From Luminiphilus syltensis NOR5-1B (lineage in GTDB: Bacteria > Pseudomonadota > Gammaproteobacteria > Pseudomonadales > Halieaceae), in assembly GCF_000158175.1 (NCBI RefSeq), contig NZ_DS999411.1, forward strand, positions 3,062,749 through 3,126,748: DNA of 64,000 nucleotides. Reading direction: 5' to 3'. Made by a program: the position numbers and the translations under genes. The notes beneath the pieces are model-generated. The model was not told the origin of the DNA, ran no database searches, and saw only the letters and a list, made by a program, of their open reading frames with translations. Each line of letters begins with the position of its first letter. Position 1 is the first letter of the stretch. This document shows positions 1 to 9,260 of this stretch, piece by piece.

Positions 1-2103
1 ACCTTTGCGGTTTTTGATGTTGAGCGTGTTGAGATACTGAAGGGCCCGCAAGGCACGCTATTTGGACGTAACGCCACCGGCGGTCTGGTTCATTTCATTT
101 CCAATGCGCCGAGTTTTGATGGCCCAGAGGGCTATCTGGACCTTGAAGTGGGTCAGTTCGACTCCGAAGCCAACGCCATGCGCTACGTCGCTGAAGGGGC
201 TTTTGGCGGCCCCCTAAGCGAGACCGTCGCTGCACGCGCTGCCTTCCGCTACAGCAAGCAGGATCCCTATCTGAAAAATCTCTACAGCAACGATGATCAG
301 CTTCCGTTCCTGGGCGATCCTGGCCCCGGTGCTGGTGCCGATCTTGGTGATGACGATACCATTGCCGCAAGACTGCGCTTTGCCTTTACCCCGAGCGACG
401 ATCTGCGCATGGATCTCAGCTTCAATTACTCGGATAGCGAGGTCAATACCGGACCCTACCAGAGCAAATCGACGCTGGGTATCGCCACCGAAGTGAACGG
501 CAATCTCGAGCTGATCAATGTGGTCAACACCCCGGCTGATGAAACCCGGCTGACTGCCGTCGTCGATGCCGATGGCAACGACACCGGCCTCGACGGTGGT
601 GCCGACATTGAAGATGGCGACAGCTTCCTACCGGGTGGTGGTGGCGGTCTGCCGGGCCGACTAGCACCGGGCGCCGATTTCTTCGGTTATCTCGACCCCG
701 ACGGCGATGACTTCACCTTTTCCGGCGATTTCGCATTCAGGGACCAGGGCAGCGTCGAAAATTCCGGCGTCAACTTTCGTCTGATTTATGATTTATCCGA
801 CACCACGACATTTACCTCGATTACGGACTACAAGGACTATGAGAAGCTCTTATTTATTGACGTCGATGCGGCGCCGGTCAATCAGCTCGCCAACTACGCC
901 GGTGTCGACGCATCGAGTTTCACTCAGGAGTTCCGTCTGAGTGGCGAGACCGAGCGCAGTCGATGGGTGGCAGGTCTCTATTACCTGAACATTGACTCAG
1001 AATCGGATAACGGCTTGAAGGGACCGCAAAACAGCTTCGCGGATGTCTTCGGCGGCTCGCCGATCGATGTGGGTACTGTGGCCAACCTGGAAACCGATTC
1101 CTACAGCATTTTCGGTCAGTATGAATACGATTTCAGCGACAAGCTCACGGTCATTGCCGGACTGCGCGCCATGCAGGAAGAAAAGGACTTTGGTCTCGTA
1201 CTTGGCGTTGCACCCTCTGACGGTTCTCGCGTCGTCAACAGCTCTCCCTGCTTCTCGGGTCAGCTCGACGCCTGTTTCCCCGGAACCGGCGTCAGTTATG
1301 AAGATGATTTCTCAGAGAATTTCTGGGCAGGAAAACTGCAGCTTACCTACGATGTCTCTGACGATCTGATGCTGTACGCGGGTGTGAATCGCGGGGTGAA
1401 AGCAGGGAGCTATAACGCACCCTTACTCGGCGCCTACTTTGGCTCTGGCGGTGATGCCGGCCTGCCCTACGACGAAGAAGTCCTCACCTCCTATGAGGGT
1501 GGCTTTAAGGCAACCCTCGGCGGTGGCACCACGCGAATCAATGCAACTGCTTTCTACTACGATTACAAGGATTATCAGGCCTTCCTGTTTGTGGGTGTAG
1601 GTGGCGTTGTGACCAACCAGGATGCCGACAACTACGGTGTAGAACTCGAGATTCAGACCACGCCGGTGGATGGTCTCGACCTGATTATCAGCGGTGCCTA
1701 CTTCGATGCCACGGTGAAGGACGTATCGCTACGAAATGGCTCGCCGCTGCCCCCAAGCGACGTGGACCCCACCTATGCGCCGGAACTGCAGGCGACCGCG
1801 CTGGCGCGATATTCCTTCGATGCCTTCGGCGGTCTGATGGCGATTCAGGGTGATATCAGCTACTCCGACGAGTACTACTACAACCTGCGCAACTTTGACG
1901 CCGACAAGTTCGACAGCTATGTCGTCGCCAATGCCCAGCTCAGTTATGCGGTGGATGATTGGCTTGCCACGCTGGCCGTCCGCAACCTGACCGACGAGCG
2001 GGTGGGTATCCAGGGCTTTGACCTTGCCACTCTCTGCGGTTGTAACGAGGTGGCCTACAAGGCGCCTCGCTACTTCTCGTTCGGACTGCGTAAAGATTTC
2101 TGA
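1..2103 (+). CDS. TonB-dependent receptor, 5'-truncated by window edge
   Basis: Outer-membrane TonB-gated receptor that imports a scarce or bulky substrate. Translation is open from base 1, inside the plug domain, with the segment VERVEILKGPQGTLFGRNATGG typical of this family. The signal peptide, TonB box and start of the plug lie outside the window. The remaining 700 residues are a beta-barrel rich in alternating aromatic strands and end in FGLRKDF, the terminal Phe expected for outer-membrane barrels. A Tat protein gene begins 19 bases after the stop and the catabolic genes follow on the same strand. I infer that the receptor imports the substrate, or a precursor, of the downstream aromatic pathway. 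The substrate itself cannot be read from the sequence. Confidence 0.93.
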   Translation, partial: TFAVFDVERVEILKGPQGTLFGRNATGGLVHFISNAPSFDGPEGYLDLEVGQFDSEANAMRYVAEGAFGGPLSETVAARAAFRYSKQDPYLKNLYSNDDQLPFLGDPGPGAGADLGDDDTIAARLRFAFTPSDDLRMDLSFNYSDSEVNTGPYQSKSTLGIATEVNGNLELINVVNTPADETRLTAVVDADGNDTGLDGGADIEDGDSFLPGGGGGLPGRLAPGADFFGYLDPDGDDFTFSGDFAFRDQGSVENSGVNFRLIYDLSDTTTFTSITDYKDYEKLLFIDVDAAPVNQLANYAGVDASSFTQEFRLSGETERSRWVAGLYYLNIDSESDNGLKGPQNSFADVFGGSPIDVGTVANLETDSYSIFGQYEYDFSDKLTVIAGLRAMQEEKDFGLVLGVAPSDGSRVVNSSPCFSGQLDACFPGTGVSYEDDFSENFWAGKLQLTYDVSDDLMLYAGVNRGVKAGSYNAPLLGAYFGSGGDAGLPYDEEVLTSYEGGFKATLGGGTTRINATAFYYDYKDYQAFLFVGVGGVVTNQDADNYGVELEIQTTPVDGLDLIISGAYFDATVKDVSLRNGSPLPPSDVDPTYAPELQATALARYSFDAFGGLMAIQGDISYSDEYYYNLRNFDADKFDSYVVANAQLSYAVDDWLATLAVRNLTDERVGIQGFDLATLCGCNEVAYKAPRYFSFGLRKDF

Positions 2104-2122
2104 TTGATAGTGAGGTAGCCCC

Positions 2123-2689
2123 GTGAGCGATACGTTTGCTGCAGGAAAGTCAGTTGACGCCGTTCAATGCGACCGACGGCAGTTCCTGCGAAGCGGTACC
2201 GCACTGGGGCTGTTTCTTGTCGCTGGAACCTGGGTCGCCTTAACACCGGCGCAGGCTCGAGAGAAGAAATTCACAGCACAGGTCCTGACCAGCAGCCAGA
2301 TCGGCGCTTGTGAACAACTGGGCGATGCACTGGTTCCCGGGGCTGCAGTGGCGGGAATCGCCGCCTATATCGACAGCCAGCTGGCGAAAGGAACCGACTC
2401 GCTTTTGATGGCGCGCTATCTGGGTGCACCACCCAATGTCCAGCCCGGCTTTTATGGCGCGGCGTTAGACAGTGCCGTATCAGCTTTGGACGCGGCAAAG
2501 GGTGACGTCGAGAGCGTGCTCGACGCTATGGGCAGCGATTCGATTGAAGGCTGGCAGGGACCACCGGCCAGCTTTTTTTCATTTCTGCTTCGCGCCGATG
2601 CACTCGATGTGGTCTACGGCACCGAGAAGGGCTTCGCCGAGCTGGCTATTCCCTATATGGCGCATATCCGGCCCGAGGAGCGCTGGTAA
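2123..2689 (+). CDS. Tat-targeted gluconate 2-dehydrogenase subunit 3-like protein
   Basis: Small non-catalytic subunit expected to escort a GMC flavoprotein to the periplasm. GTG start with a GAGG ribosome site about 8 bases upstream. A twin-arginine signal (R18-R19 followed by QFL, then a hydrophobic stretch ending in AQA near residue 45) is clear. The 188-residue length and alpha-helical composition fit the gluconate 2-dehydrogenase subunit 3 family (PF13618), though I judge this by pattern only. Its stop overlaps the start of the GMC oxidoreductase by one base (TAATG), so the two are probably translationally coupled. The GMC protein has no signal peptide of its own, which suits a hitch-hiker Tat export model. 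Confidence 0.75.
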   Translation: MSDTFAAGKSVDAVQCDRRQFLRSGTALGLFLVAGTWVALTPAQAREKKFTAQVLTSSQIGACEQLGDALVPGAAVAGIAAYIDSQLAKGTDSLLMARYLGAPPNVQPGFYGAALDSAVSALDAAKGDVESVLDAMGSDSIEGWQGPPASFFSFLLRADALDVVYGTEKGFAELAIPYMAHIRPEERW

Positions 2690-4239
2690 TGGATACCCAA
2701 TTCGATACGGTAATTGTCGGCGCCGGCGCTGCGGGTCTGTTGATGGCGACTCGCCTTGCCGAGGCCGGGCAGAACGTCGCTGTTCTCGAAGCGGGACCCG
2801 AACGCAAGCTCAATGATCTGGTGAGCTCCCAGATCTGGGCCCGAAAACTCAAATGGGCGGATACATCGGTTGCCGAAGCCGGTAATCATGCGATCGGTCA
2901 CGCCTTTAATTCCGGCAGCGGGACTGGGGGGTCTGCGGTACACCACTATGGAGTATGGCTGCGCCTCAGGGAGAACGATTTCAGTGTGGCCAGCGATCAC
3001 GGCGTCGGTCTCGACTGGCCCATCGATTACGACACCCTGAGACCCCACTATGATCGGGTCCAGCGTGAAATCGGAATCAGTGGCGATGCGGAAGCTGAGA
3101 TCGGACGCCCTCCGGGCGATCCCTACCCGCTCCCTCCCCTGCCCGTATTTTCCCAGGGTCGGGTATTGCAAAAAGGATTTGAGAAAGCCGGTCTTACAGC
3201 AATGCCGGTGCCGATGGCGATTAACAGCCAACCCTATCAGGGTCGACGCGCCTGCCTCTACGACGGCTGGTGTGACGCCGGCTGCCCCATTGGTGCCCTT
3301 GCCAACCCACTGGCTGTGTGGCTGCCACGTGCGCAAGCCGCGGGTATTACGCTCTTACACAACGCCAAAGTCGTGCGGGTACTCCGCAGCAGCACCAAGC
3401 AATCCCGTATCACCGGCGTCGATTATTTGTCAGGGGGTGAAACCCATACCATCAAGGCGCGCGATATTGTGATCGCAGCGTTCACCGTCCAAAGCACCCG
3501 AATTCTGCTCAACTCCAAAACCGACTCACTGCCAGCACCAGGTAATCGCGAGGATCAACTGGGCCGCTACCTCACCACGCACCCGGCGGCAACAGTCTTC
3601 GGTCTGTTCGAGGAAGAGACGCTGCCACATCAGGGTGTCACCGGCGGACAGCTGTTGTGCCACGATCACTACGCAGAGAAAGATCAGGGCGATGCCTTTG
3701 GGTCTTCCCAGTGGATCATCGCCAATGCGATCAAACCGAATGACCTTCTCGGTTACGGCACGAGTCGCCCCGATATACGCGGACCGGCGCTAAAGCCCTG
3801 GCTCGAGCGCGCGGCTCGACACCTCGGCAATATGACCCTGGTAACCGAGGATATTGCCCAGGCCGACAACCGAATTACCCTCTCAGAGAATCGTGACGCC
3901 GATGGCGTGCCGGGCGTGAGCACAATACATAACCTGCGGCCGGAGACCATCGCGCTGTGGGAGCGACGCGTTAAGGAGGGCAAAAAATTATTCGAGCTGG
4001 CGGGCGCTGATGAGGTCTGGAACGGACCACGCGCGCCCATGCACATCATGGGCGGTACGGTAATGGGCAATGACGAATCGGCCTCGGTCACAGACCATAT
4101 GGGCCGGGTGCACGACACCGATAATCTTTATGTCGCGGGGCCCAGCCTGTTCCCATCCACGGGCGCGGTAAACCCCACATTCACGCTATCGGCATTGGCG
4201 TCACGGCAGGCCGACCATTTAATCAGAAAGTACTCGTGA
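2689..4239 (+). CDS. GMC-family FAD dehydrogenase with a cysteine motif
   Basis: FAD-dependent alcohol or sugar dehydrogenase of the glucose-methanol-choline superfamily, 516 residues. The N-terminal FAD-binding GAGAAG sits at residues 11-16. The C-terminal catalytic region has HIMGG and then NPTFT, supplying the usual His/Asn pair. A C-x5-C-x3-C motif (C189, C195, C199) resembles the iron-sulfur cysteines of membrane-type fructose or FAD-glucose dehydrogenase large subunits, so electrons may leave through a cluster. It overlaps the Tat small subunit by one base and probably forms an exported complex with it. Likely role: oxidation of a primary alcohol of the imported compound before CoA activation. 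The substrate is unknown, and no cytochrome subunit is adjacent. Confidence 0.85.
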   Translation: MDTQFDTVIVGAGAAGLLMATRLAEAGQNVAVLEAGPERKLNDLVSSQIWARKLKWADTSVAEAGNHAIGHAFNSGSGTGGSAVHHYGVWLRLRENDFSVASDHGVGLDWPIDYDTLRPHYDRVQREIGISGDAEAEIGRPPGDPYPLPPLPVFSQGRVLQKGFEKAGLTAMPVPMAINSQPYQGRRACLYDGWCDAGCPIGALANPLAVWLPRAQAAGITLLHNAKVVRVLRSSTKQSRITGVDYLSGGETHTIKARDIVIAAFTVQSTRILLNSKTDSLPAPGNREDQLGRYLTTHPAATVFGLFEEETLPHQGVTGGQLLCHDHYAEKDQGDAFGSSQWIIANAIKPNDLLGYGTSRPDIRGPALKPWLERAARHLGNMTLVTEDIAQADNRITLSENRDADGVPGVSTIHNLRPETIALWERRVKEGKKLFELAGADEVWNGPRAPMHIMGGTVMGNDESASVTDHMGRVHDTDNLYVAGPSLFPSTGAVNPTFTLSALASRQADHLIRKYS

Positions 4240-4356
4240 GCCAAGAATAAACATGCAGGTTGCCGGAGCGAGTGGTAATCGTGTTCCAGAGCAGCTCCGA
4301 AACCAAGACGGCGAACCACCGCTGAAAACCCCTCCAACGATCAGGAACCCCTAGTA

Positions 4357-6447
4357 ATGTCTGTTGTGACTTACCACCTCAAAGATGCCATTGGTGTTAT
4401 CACCATCGATAACCCCCCTGTAAACGCCATGTCACATGCCGTGCGTTCGGGTCTGGTCGACGCCCTGGATACCGCTGCTGAAGATGATTCGCAGGCATTG
4501 CTGATTATTTGCAAAGGAAGAACGTTTATTGCCGGGGCGGATATTTCCGAGTTCGGCAAACCCCCGAAGTCACCCACACTACGCGATATGCTCGATATGC
4601 TTGACTCGCATCCGAAGCTTACCGTGGCTGCAATTCATGGCACCGCCCTCGGTGGCGGCTTCGAGACGGCACTGTGCTGTAATTATCGCTGTGCACTCGA
4701 CACAGCGAAGGTCGGTCTGCCTGAAGTGAAACTCGGGCTTTTACCGGGCGCCGGTGGCACCCAGCGAACCCCCCGACTCGCGGGCGCGGCCGATGCCATC
4801 ACGCTGATAACCCAGGGCAACCCGATGCCCGCAGAACAGGCATTGACCAGCGGCCTGATTGACCAGGTGGTTCAAGGTGATCTTCTGGCGGGCGCGGTCG
4901 ACTACGTGCATCGGCTCATAGCGGAGGACGCACCGCGACGACGGGCGCGCGACCTGCCCTTCTCACTCAGCGATGAAGACCGGGAGGCCATCGCCAGTGC
5001 GCGCAAGTCGCTGGCTAAAAAGACGCGCGGTGAGCACGCACCTCAACGCATTCTCGACTGCATCGAGGCCGCGGCTACCCTCGACTTCAATTCAGGGCTT
5101 GCCCGGGAACGAGAACTATTTGATGCCTGTATGACCGATCCCCAGTCTGCGGCGATGCGCCATATGTTTTTCGCCGAGCGCCAGGCAGCGAAAATTCAGG
5201 GAATGGACCCATCGGTTGCGCCGAGGGACATTGGCTCGGTGGGTATTATCGGTGCCGGCACCATGGGCGGAGGCATCGCCATGTGTTTCGCCCAGGCCGG
5301 GATTCCGGTGACCCTGCTCGATATGAATAGTGATGCCGTAACGGCCGGGCTCGACCGTATACGAAAAAACTACGCCATCAGCGTCAAGCGCGGGCGATTT
5401 TCAGAGGAACAGGTGAATGCCATAATGGCCAACATCGAGGGCTCTTCAGATTACGCGGATCTCGCCGAGACCGATCTTGTTATCGAGGCGGTATTCGAGA
5501 ACCTGGCAGTGAAACAGGACGTTTTTCGCTCCCTTGATTCGGTGTGTAAAGCGGACGCTATTCTGGCCAGCAATACGTCATACCAGAGTATTGATGACAT
5601 CGCCGCGGTGACCTCAAGGCCTCAATCTGTGTTGGGTACGCACTTTTTCAGTCCGGCGAACGTGATGAAACTCCTCGAAGTCGTTCGCGGGGCGCAGACG
5701 GACGATGAGATCATTGCCACGGCAATGGCGGTGGGTAAGAAAATCGGGAAAGTGCCCGTACTGGCCGGCATGTGTTACGGCTTTATCGGCAATCGCATGT
5801 TGCGCAGCTATGGACGCGAGGCACAACTCTGCCTTATCGAAGGTGCTACACCTGCGCAGATTGACGGTGCCATGGAGCGCTGGGGTATGGCCATGGGGCC
5901 TATCGCAGTGGGTGACCTCGCCGGGCTGGACATCGGCTATAAGGCGCGCGAGCAGCTCACCCCCGAGCAAAAAGGCAAACCAGCGAGCTACATCGTTGCT
6001 GACAGGCTCGTGGAAATGGGCCGACTGGGACAAAAATCCGGCGCCGGCTATTATCAATACGACCCTGAGACACGTGCACGGATCGAAGACCCCTCGGTGA
6101 TTGAGCTCGCAGCGCAGTGCGCGGCAGAGCTCGGCATAAAACAACGCTCAATCACCGACGAGGAGATTGTCGATCGATTAACCCTCGCTCTCGCCAATGA
6201 AGGTGCGCGTATTCTCGAGGAAGGTATCGCCCAACGCGCCAGTGATATCGATGTCGTTTATTGTTTTGGCTACGGTTTTCCCCGCCATCGAGGCGGGCCA
6301 ATGTGGACTATCGAAGCACGCGGCTTAGACAATGCGGTACAGCGAATGAAAGCCCTCGGCAATTCCCTCGACGCCGACAACTGGCAGGTGGCGCCACTAT
6401 TGCAACAGCTCGCCGAGTCCGGTGAAAGCCTCAAGGACTGGCAGTAG
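4357..6447 (+). CDS. bifunctional enoyl-CoA hydratase / 3-hydroxyacyl-CoA dehydrogenase
   Basis: Cytoplasmic FadB-type beta-oxidation enzyme, 696 residues. The N-terminal crotonase domain keeps both acid residues (in GGGFETAL and in PEVKLGLLPGAGG). The NAD-binding 3-hydroxyacyl-CoA dehydrogenase domain starts near residue 290 with IGAGTMGGGIA and has the HFFSP catalytic histidine motif. A C-terminal 3HCDH repeat ends the protein. It lies 117 bases after the GMC gene and 3 bases before the acyl-CoA ligase. This context suggests side-chain trimming of an aryl-CoA or alkyl-CoA rather than general fatty-acid oxidation, for which a second FadB-like protein is encoded at 29099-31246. Confidence 0.92.
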   Translation: MSVVTYHLKDAIGVITIDNPPVNAMSHAVRSGLVDALDTAAEDDSQALLIICKGRTFIAGADISEFGKPPKSPTLRDMLDMLDSHPKLTVAAIHGTALGGGFETALCCNYRCALDTAKVGLPEVKLGLLPGAGGTQRTPRLAGAADAITLITQGNPMPAEQALTSGLIDQVVQGDLLAGAVDYVHRLIAEDAPRRRARDLPFSLSDEDREAIASARKSLAKKTRGEHAPQRILDCIEAAATLDFNSGLARERELFDACMTDPQSAAMRHMFFAERQAAKIQGMDPSVAPRDIGSVGIIGAGTMGGGIAMCFAQAGIPVTLLDMNSDAVTAGLDRIRKNYAISVKRGRFSEEQVNAIMANIEGSSDYADLAETDLVIEAVFENLAVKQDVFRSLDSVCKADAILASNTSYQSIDDIAAVTSRPQSVLGTHFFSPANVMKLLEVVRGAQTDDEIIATAMAVGKKIGKVPVLAGMCYGFIGNRMLRSYGREAQLCLIEGATPAQIDGAMERWGMAMGPIAVGDLAGLDIGYKAREQLTPEQKGKPASYIVADRLVEMGRLGQKSGAGYYQYDPETRARIEDPSVIELAAQCAAELGIKQRSITDEEIVDRLTLALANEGARILEEGIAQRASDIDVVYCFGYGFPRHRGGPMWTIEARGLDNAVQRMKALGNSLDADNWQVAPLLQQLAESGESLKDWQ

Positions 6448-6450
6448 ACG

Positions 6451-8076
6451 ATGTCGACTGAACCCAACAGCCCCCGCGAGATACTGGCGACTACCGCAAA
6501 GCACTTTCCCGATCACGACGGCCTGCACATTCCGATGACCGCCTGCAGCCATTATGCGGATACCGCGATTACACTGGATTACCGGCAACTCGATCAGGCG
6601 GTCAGTACAGCGACGACGCAATGGGCGGCGAGCGGCATCAATGGTCGTGTCGCACTCATGCTCGAAAACCGACCGGACTTTTTTGTCCAGTGGCTGGCGC
6701 TCAATGCTCTCGGGGTGAGCGTCATTCCACTCAACCACGAAATGCCCGATGAAGAGATCCCCTACTACCTTGAGCACGGTGATGCGGTCGCGGTTTGCGC
6801 ACTGGCCGAGCATCGCGGCCGGCTTGAACGTATCTGTGCCCAACTGCCACAGTCTTTACCCGTGGTGACACCAGAAGCGGTGGCTACGTTGAACCTCGCC
6901 ACCGGCATCGATCCGCACTCCAGGCACAGTGGGCCGGATCAGGAATGCGCCCTGCTCTACACTTCTGGTAGTACCGGCAAACCCAAAGGCTGCATTCTCA
7001 GTAATGACTATTTTGTGGAGCAGGCCAAGTGGTACGCCAATCTCGATGGCCTGGTGCAGCTGCGTGAAGGTGTCGAGCGACTACTGACACCCCTTCCCCT
7101 GAGTCATATGAATGCCATGTCGGTCTCCGCGATGGCGATGTTCTACACCGCTGGATGCCTGATTCAGCTTGACCGTTTTCATCCGCGAAGCTGGTGGGAA
7201 AGTGTTCGTTCCTCCGGTGCGACAGCCTTGCATTATCTCGGCGTACTCCCGGCCATTTTGCTCGAACTTCCCGAGGCACCCGATGATGATGTGGGTGATC
7301 AGGTGCGGTTTGGCTTCGGCGCCGGAGTAAACCCCAAGCACCATGCGCGTTTTGAACAACGCTTCGGCTTCCCGCTGCTGGAGGCATGGGCAATGACCGA
7401 ATGCGGCGCCGGTGGGGCGATTATTGCCAATCACGAACCGCGACATGTGGGTGAATGCTGCTTTGGTCGACCTCCTGAAACACTGGATTGGCAACTGGTC
7501 GATGAACAGCGACAACCGGTGGAGCGTTCCCAGCCCGGTGAGCTCCGGGTGCGGGCGGCGGGCGCCAATCCTGAGAAAGGTTATTTCTCCGGTTACCTGA
7601 AAAATCCATCGGCAACCGCTGAAGCCTGGACCGATGGCTGGCTGAACACCGGCGATATCGCTGCAGAGTTGCCCGATGGCTCGCTGAAGTTTGTCGACCG
7701 ACGAAAGAATGTTATTCGCCGCTCCGGGGAAAATATCTCAGCGCTCGAGGTGGAAGCCGCACTGGTGGAGCATCCGTCAATCAGCGCCGTCATCGTCTGC
7801 CCGGTACCCGATGATTTGCGCGGCGACGAGGTCGCGGCCTGCATTACGCTGACGGAACAAGCAGAGCACACGCTTTCCCGGGCAGAGGACATCCAGCGCG
7901 TCGCATTGGAACGGCTGGTTTATTTCAAAGCGCCGGGTTGGATTGTGTTCTGTGACTCGTTGCCCATGACCGCGGCGAACAAACCCAAACGAGGCGACAT
8001 CAAGGTGCTTGCCCGCGAAGCGATCGACTCGGGCGCAGCGTTTGATCTTCGTTCGAACAAGAAACGGATCAAATAA
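6451..8076 (+). CDS. acyl-/aryl-CoA ligase (class I adenylate-forming enzyme)
   Basis: ATP-dependent CoA ligase of 541 residues that activates a carboxylic acid. The P-loop YTSGSTGKPKG lies near residues 169-179, the A8 hinge region reads GWLNTGDIA followed by DRRKNVI, and the A10 lysine is in AANKPKRGDIK. It begins 3 bases after the hydratase/dehydrogenase gene and its stop overlaps the next ATG (TAATG). By position it corresponds to the ligase IpfF of the Sphingomonas ibuprofen pathway, which primes arylacetic acids for ring dioxygenation. Orthology is inferred from gene context only. Substrate range, aromatic or aliphatic, cannot be read from the sequence by eye. Confidence 0.9.
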   Translation: MSTEPNSPREILATTAKHFPDHDGLHIPMTACSHYADTAITLDYRQLDQAVSTATTQWAASGINGRVALMLENRPDFFVQWLALNALGVSVIPLNHEMPDEEIPYYLEHGDAVAVCALAEHRGRLERICAQLPQSLPVVTPEAVATLNLATGIDPHSRHSGPDQECALLYTSGSTGKPKGCILSNDYFVEQAKWYANLDGLVQLREGVERLLTPLPLSHMNAMSVSAMAMFYTAGCLIQLDRFHPRSWWESVRSSGATALHYLGVLPAILLELPEAPDDDVGDQVRFGFGAGVNPKHHARFEQRFGFPLLEAWAMTECGAGGAIIANHEPRHVGECCFGRPPETLDWQLVDEQRQPVERSQPGELRVRAAGANPEKGYFSGYLKNPSATAEAWTDGWLNTGDIAAELPDGSLKFVDRRKNVIRRSGENISALEVEAALVEHPSISAVIVCPVPDDLRGDEVAACITLTEQAEHTLSRAEDIQRVALERLVYFKAPGWIVFCDSLPMTAANKPKRGDIKVLAREAIDSGAAFDLRSNKKRIK

Positions 8077-9260
8077 TGAGCAGTTATCAAGGTGTTGCCC
8101 TGGTATCGCCGATCAGCTTTGGCTACCAGAAGCAAAGCCCCCGAAGCGCTGCTTTTTTTATTGGTTCGGTATTACGAGAGCTGATAACGACCTCTGCTAT
8201 CGATAAGGCCGAGATTGATGGGCTTGCCGTTTCAAGTTTCTCCTTGGGCGTGGACTCCAGCATTGCGCTGGTGGAGCACTTTGGTCTCGAAGTTCGCTGG
8301 CTGGAACAGATCAACGTCGGCGGCGTGTCCGGACTACTCGCCCTGCGCCGGGCGGCGCGAGCCATTGAAGCCGGGGACGCCGGGATTATTGCCTGTATCG
8401 GTGGTGATACCGCACACCACCGCGGCTTTGAGGCAACCGCGGCCAACTTCTCCAGTTTCAGTATCGACGGGGCCTTCCCCTACGGCGCCGGCGGCCCCAA
8501 TGCGGCCTTCAGTCTGATCACCGCAAACTATATGAAGCGCTACGGCGCGACCCGAGAAGATTTCGCGAGAATCTGTCTCGACCAGCGCTACAACGCCAAT
8601 CATTACCCCATGGCCCTACTCGGCCACAAACCGCTAACGCTCGATGCCTATCTCGGTGCGCGGCCAATAGCAGGTCCGGTACATCTCTTTGACTGTGTCA
8701 TGCCCTGCGCGGGCGGTGAGGGCTTTCTGGTCATGAGTACCGAGCGTGCACGAGCGCTGCAATTGCCCTACGCCGAGCTGCGAGTGGCCGATGAATTGCA
8801 CAACGCCCATCGCAAGGATCCGGTGCAGGATCGCTCAGGCTGGACAACGTATATCGACGACCTATACCAGCAGAGCGGGTTTGGGCCCGAGGACATGCAG
8901 TTTCTACAAACCTATGACGATTACCCCATGATCAGCATGATGCAAATGGAAGACCTCGGTTTTTGCCGCAAAGGTGAGGGCCCGGCGTTTGTCCAGCGTA
9001 CCGATATGCGCTTCGATGGCAGTGGCAGCGCGCCGGGAAAACTACCCCATAACACCAGCGGAGGTCAGCTGTCCTGCGGGCAGGCGGGCTCCGCCGCCGG
9101 CTACCTCGGCCTTACCGAGAGCATTCGTCAACTCACCGACCGGGCGGGTAGCAACCAGATCCTGAATGTACACCGGGGGCTGGTAAGCGGTTACGGGATG
9201 GTCAATTACGACCGTGGTCTCTGCAGTGCCGCGGCCATTTTGAGTCGAGGTCAGTCATGA
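8076..9260 (+). CDS. SCPx/Ltp2-type thiolase-fold protein lacking thiolase catalytic residues
   Basis: Thiolase superfamily protein of 394 residues, of the sterol-carrier-protein-X or lipid-transfer (Ltp) type. The position of the acylated cysteine in true thiolases is glycine here (INVGGVSG, about residue 78). The GHP histidine motif is replaced by CGQAG (about residue 328), and the C-terminal catalytic cysteine region reads LVSGYGMVNY. A normal thiolytic mechanism is therefore unlikely. Ltp2 of steroid side-chain degradation is a retro-aldolase that needs a DUF35 partner, and IpfD of Sphingomonas Ibu-2 is an SCPx thiolase needed for aryl deacylation. A DUF35 gene follows with a 4-base overlap, so the same partnership is inferred. 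Confidence 0.88.
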   Translation: MSSYQGVALVSPISFGYQKQSPRSAAFFIGSVLRELITTSAIDKAEIDGLAVSSFSLGVDSSIALVEHFGLEVRWLEQINVGGVSGLLALRRAARAIEAGDAGIIACIGGDTAHHRGFEATAANFSSFSIDGAFPYGAGGPNAAFSLITANYMKRYGATREDFARICLDQRYNANHYPMALLGHKPLTLDAYLGARPIAGPVHLFDCVMPCAGGEGFLVMSTERARALQLPYAELRVADELHNAHRKDPVQDRSGWTTYIDDLYQQSGFGPEDMQFLQTYDDYPMISMMQMEDLGFCRKGEGPAFVQRTDMRFDGSGSAPGKLPHNTSGGQLSCGQAGSAAGYLGLTESIRQLTDRAGSNQILNVHRGLVSGYGMVNYDRGLCSAAAILSRGQS

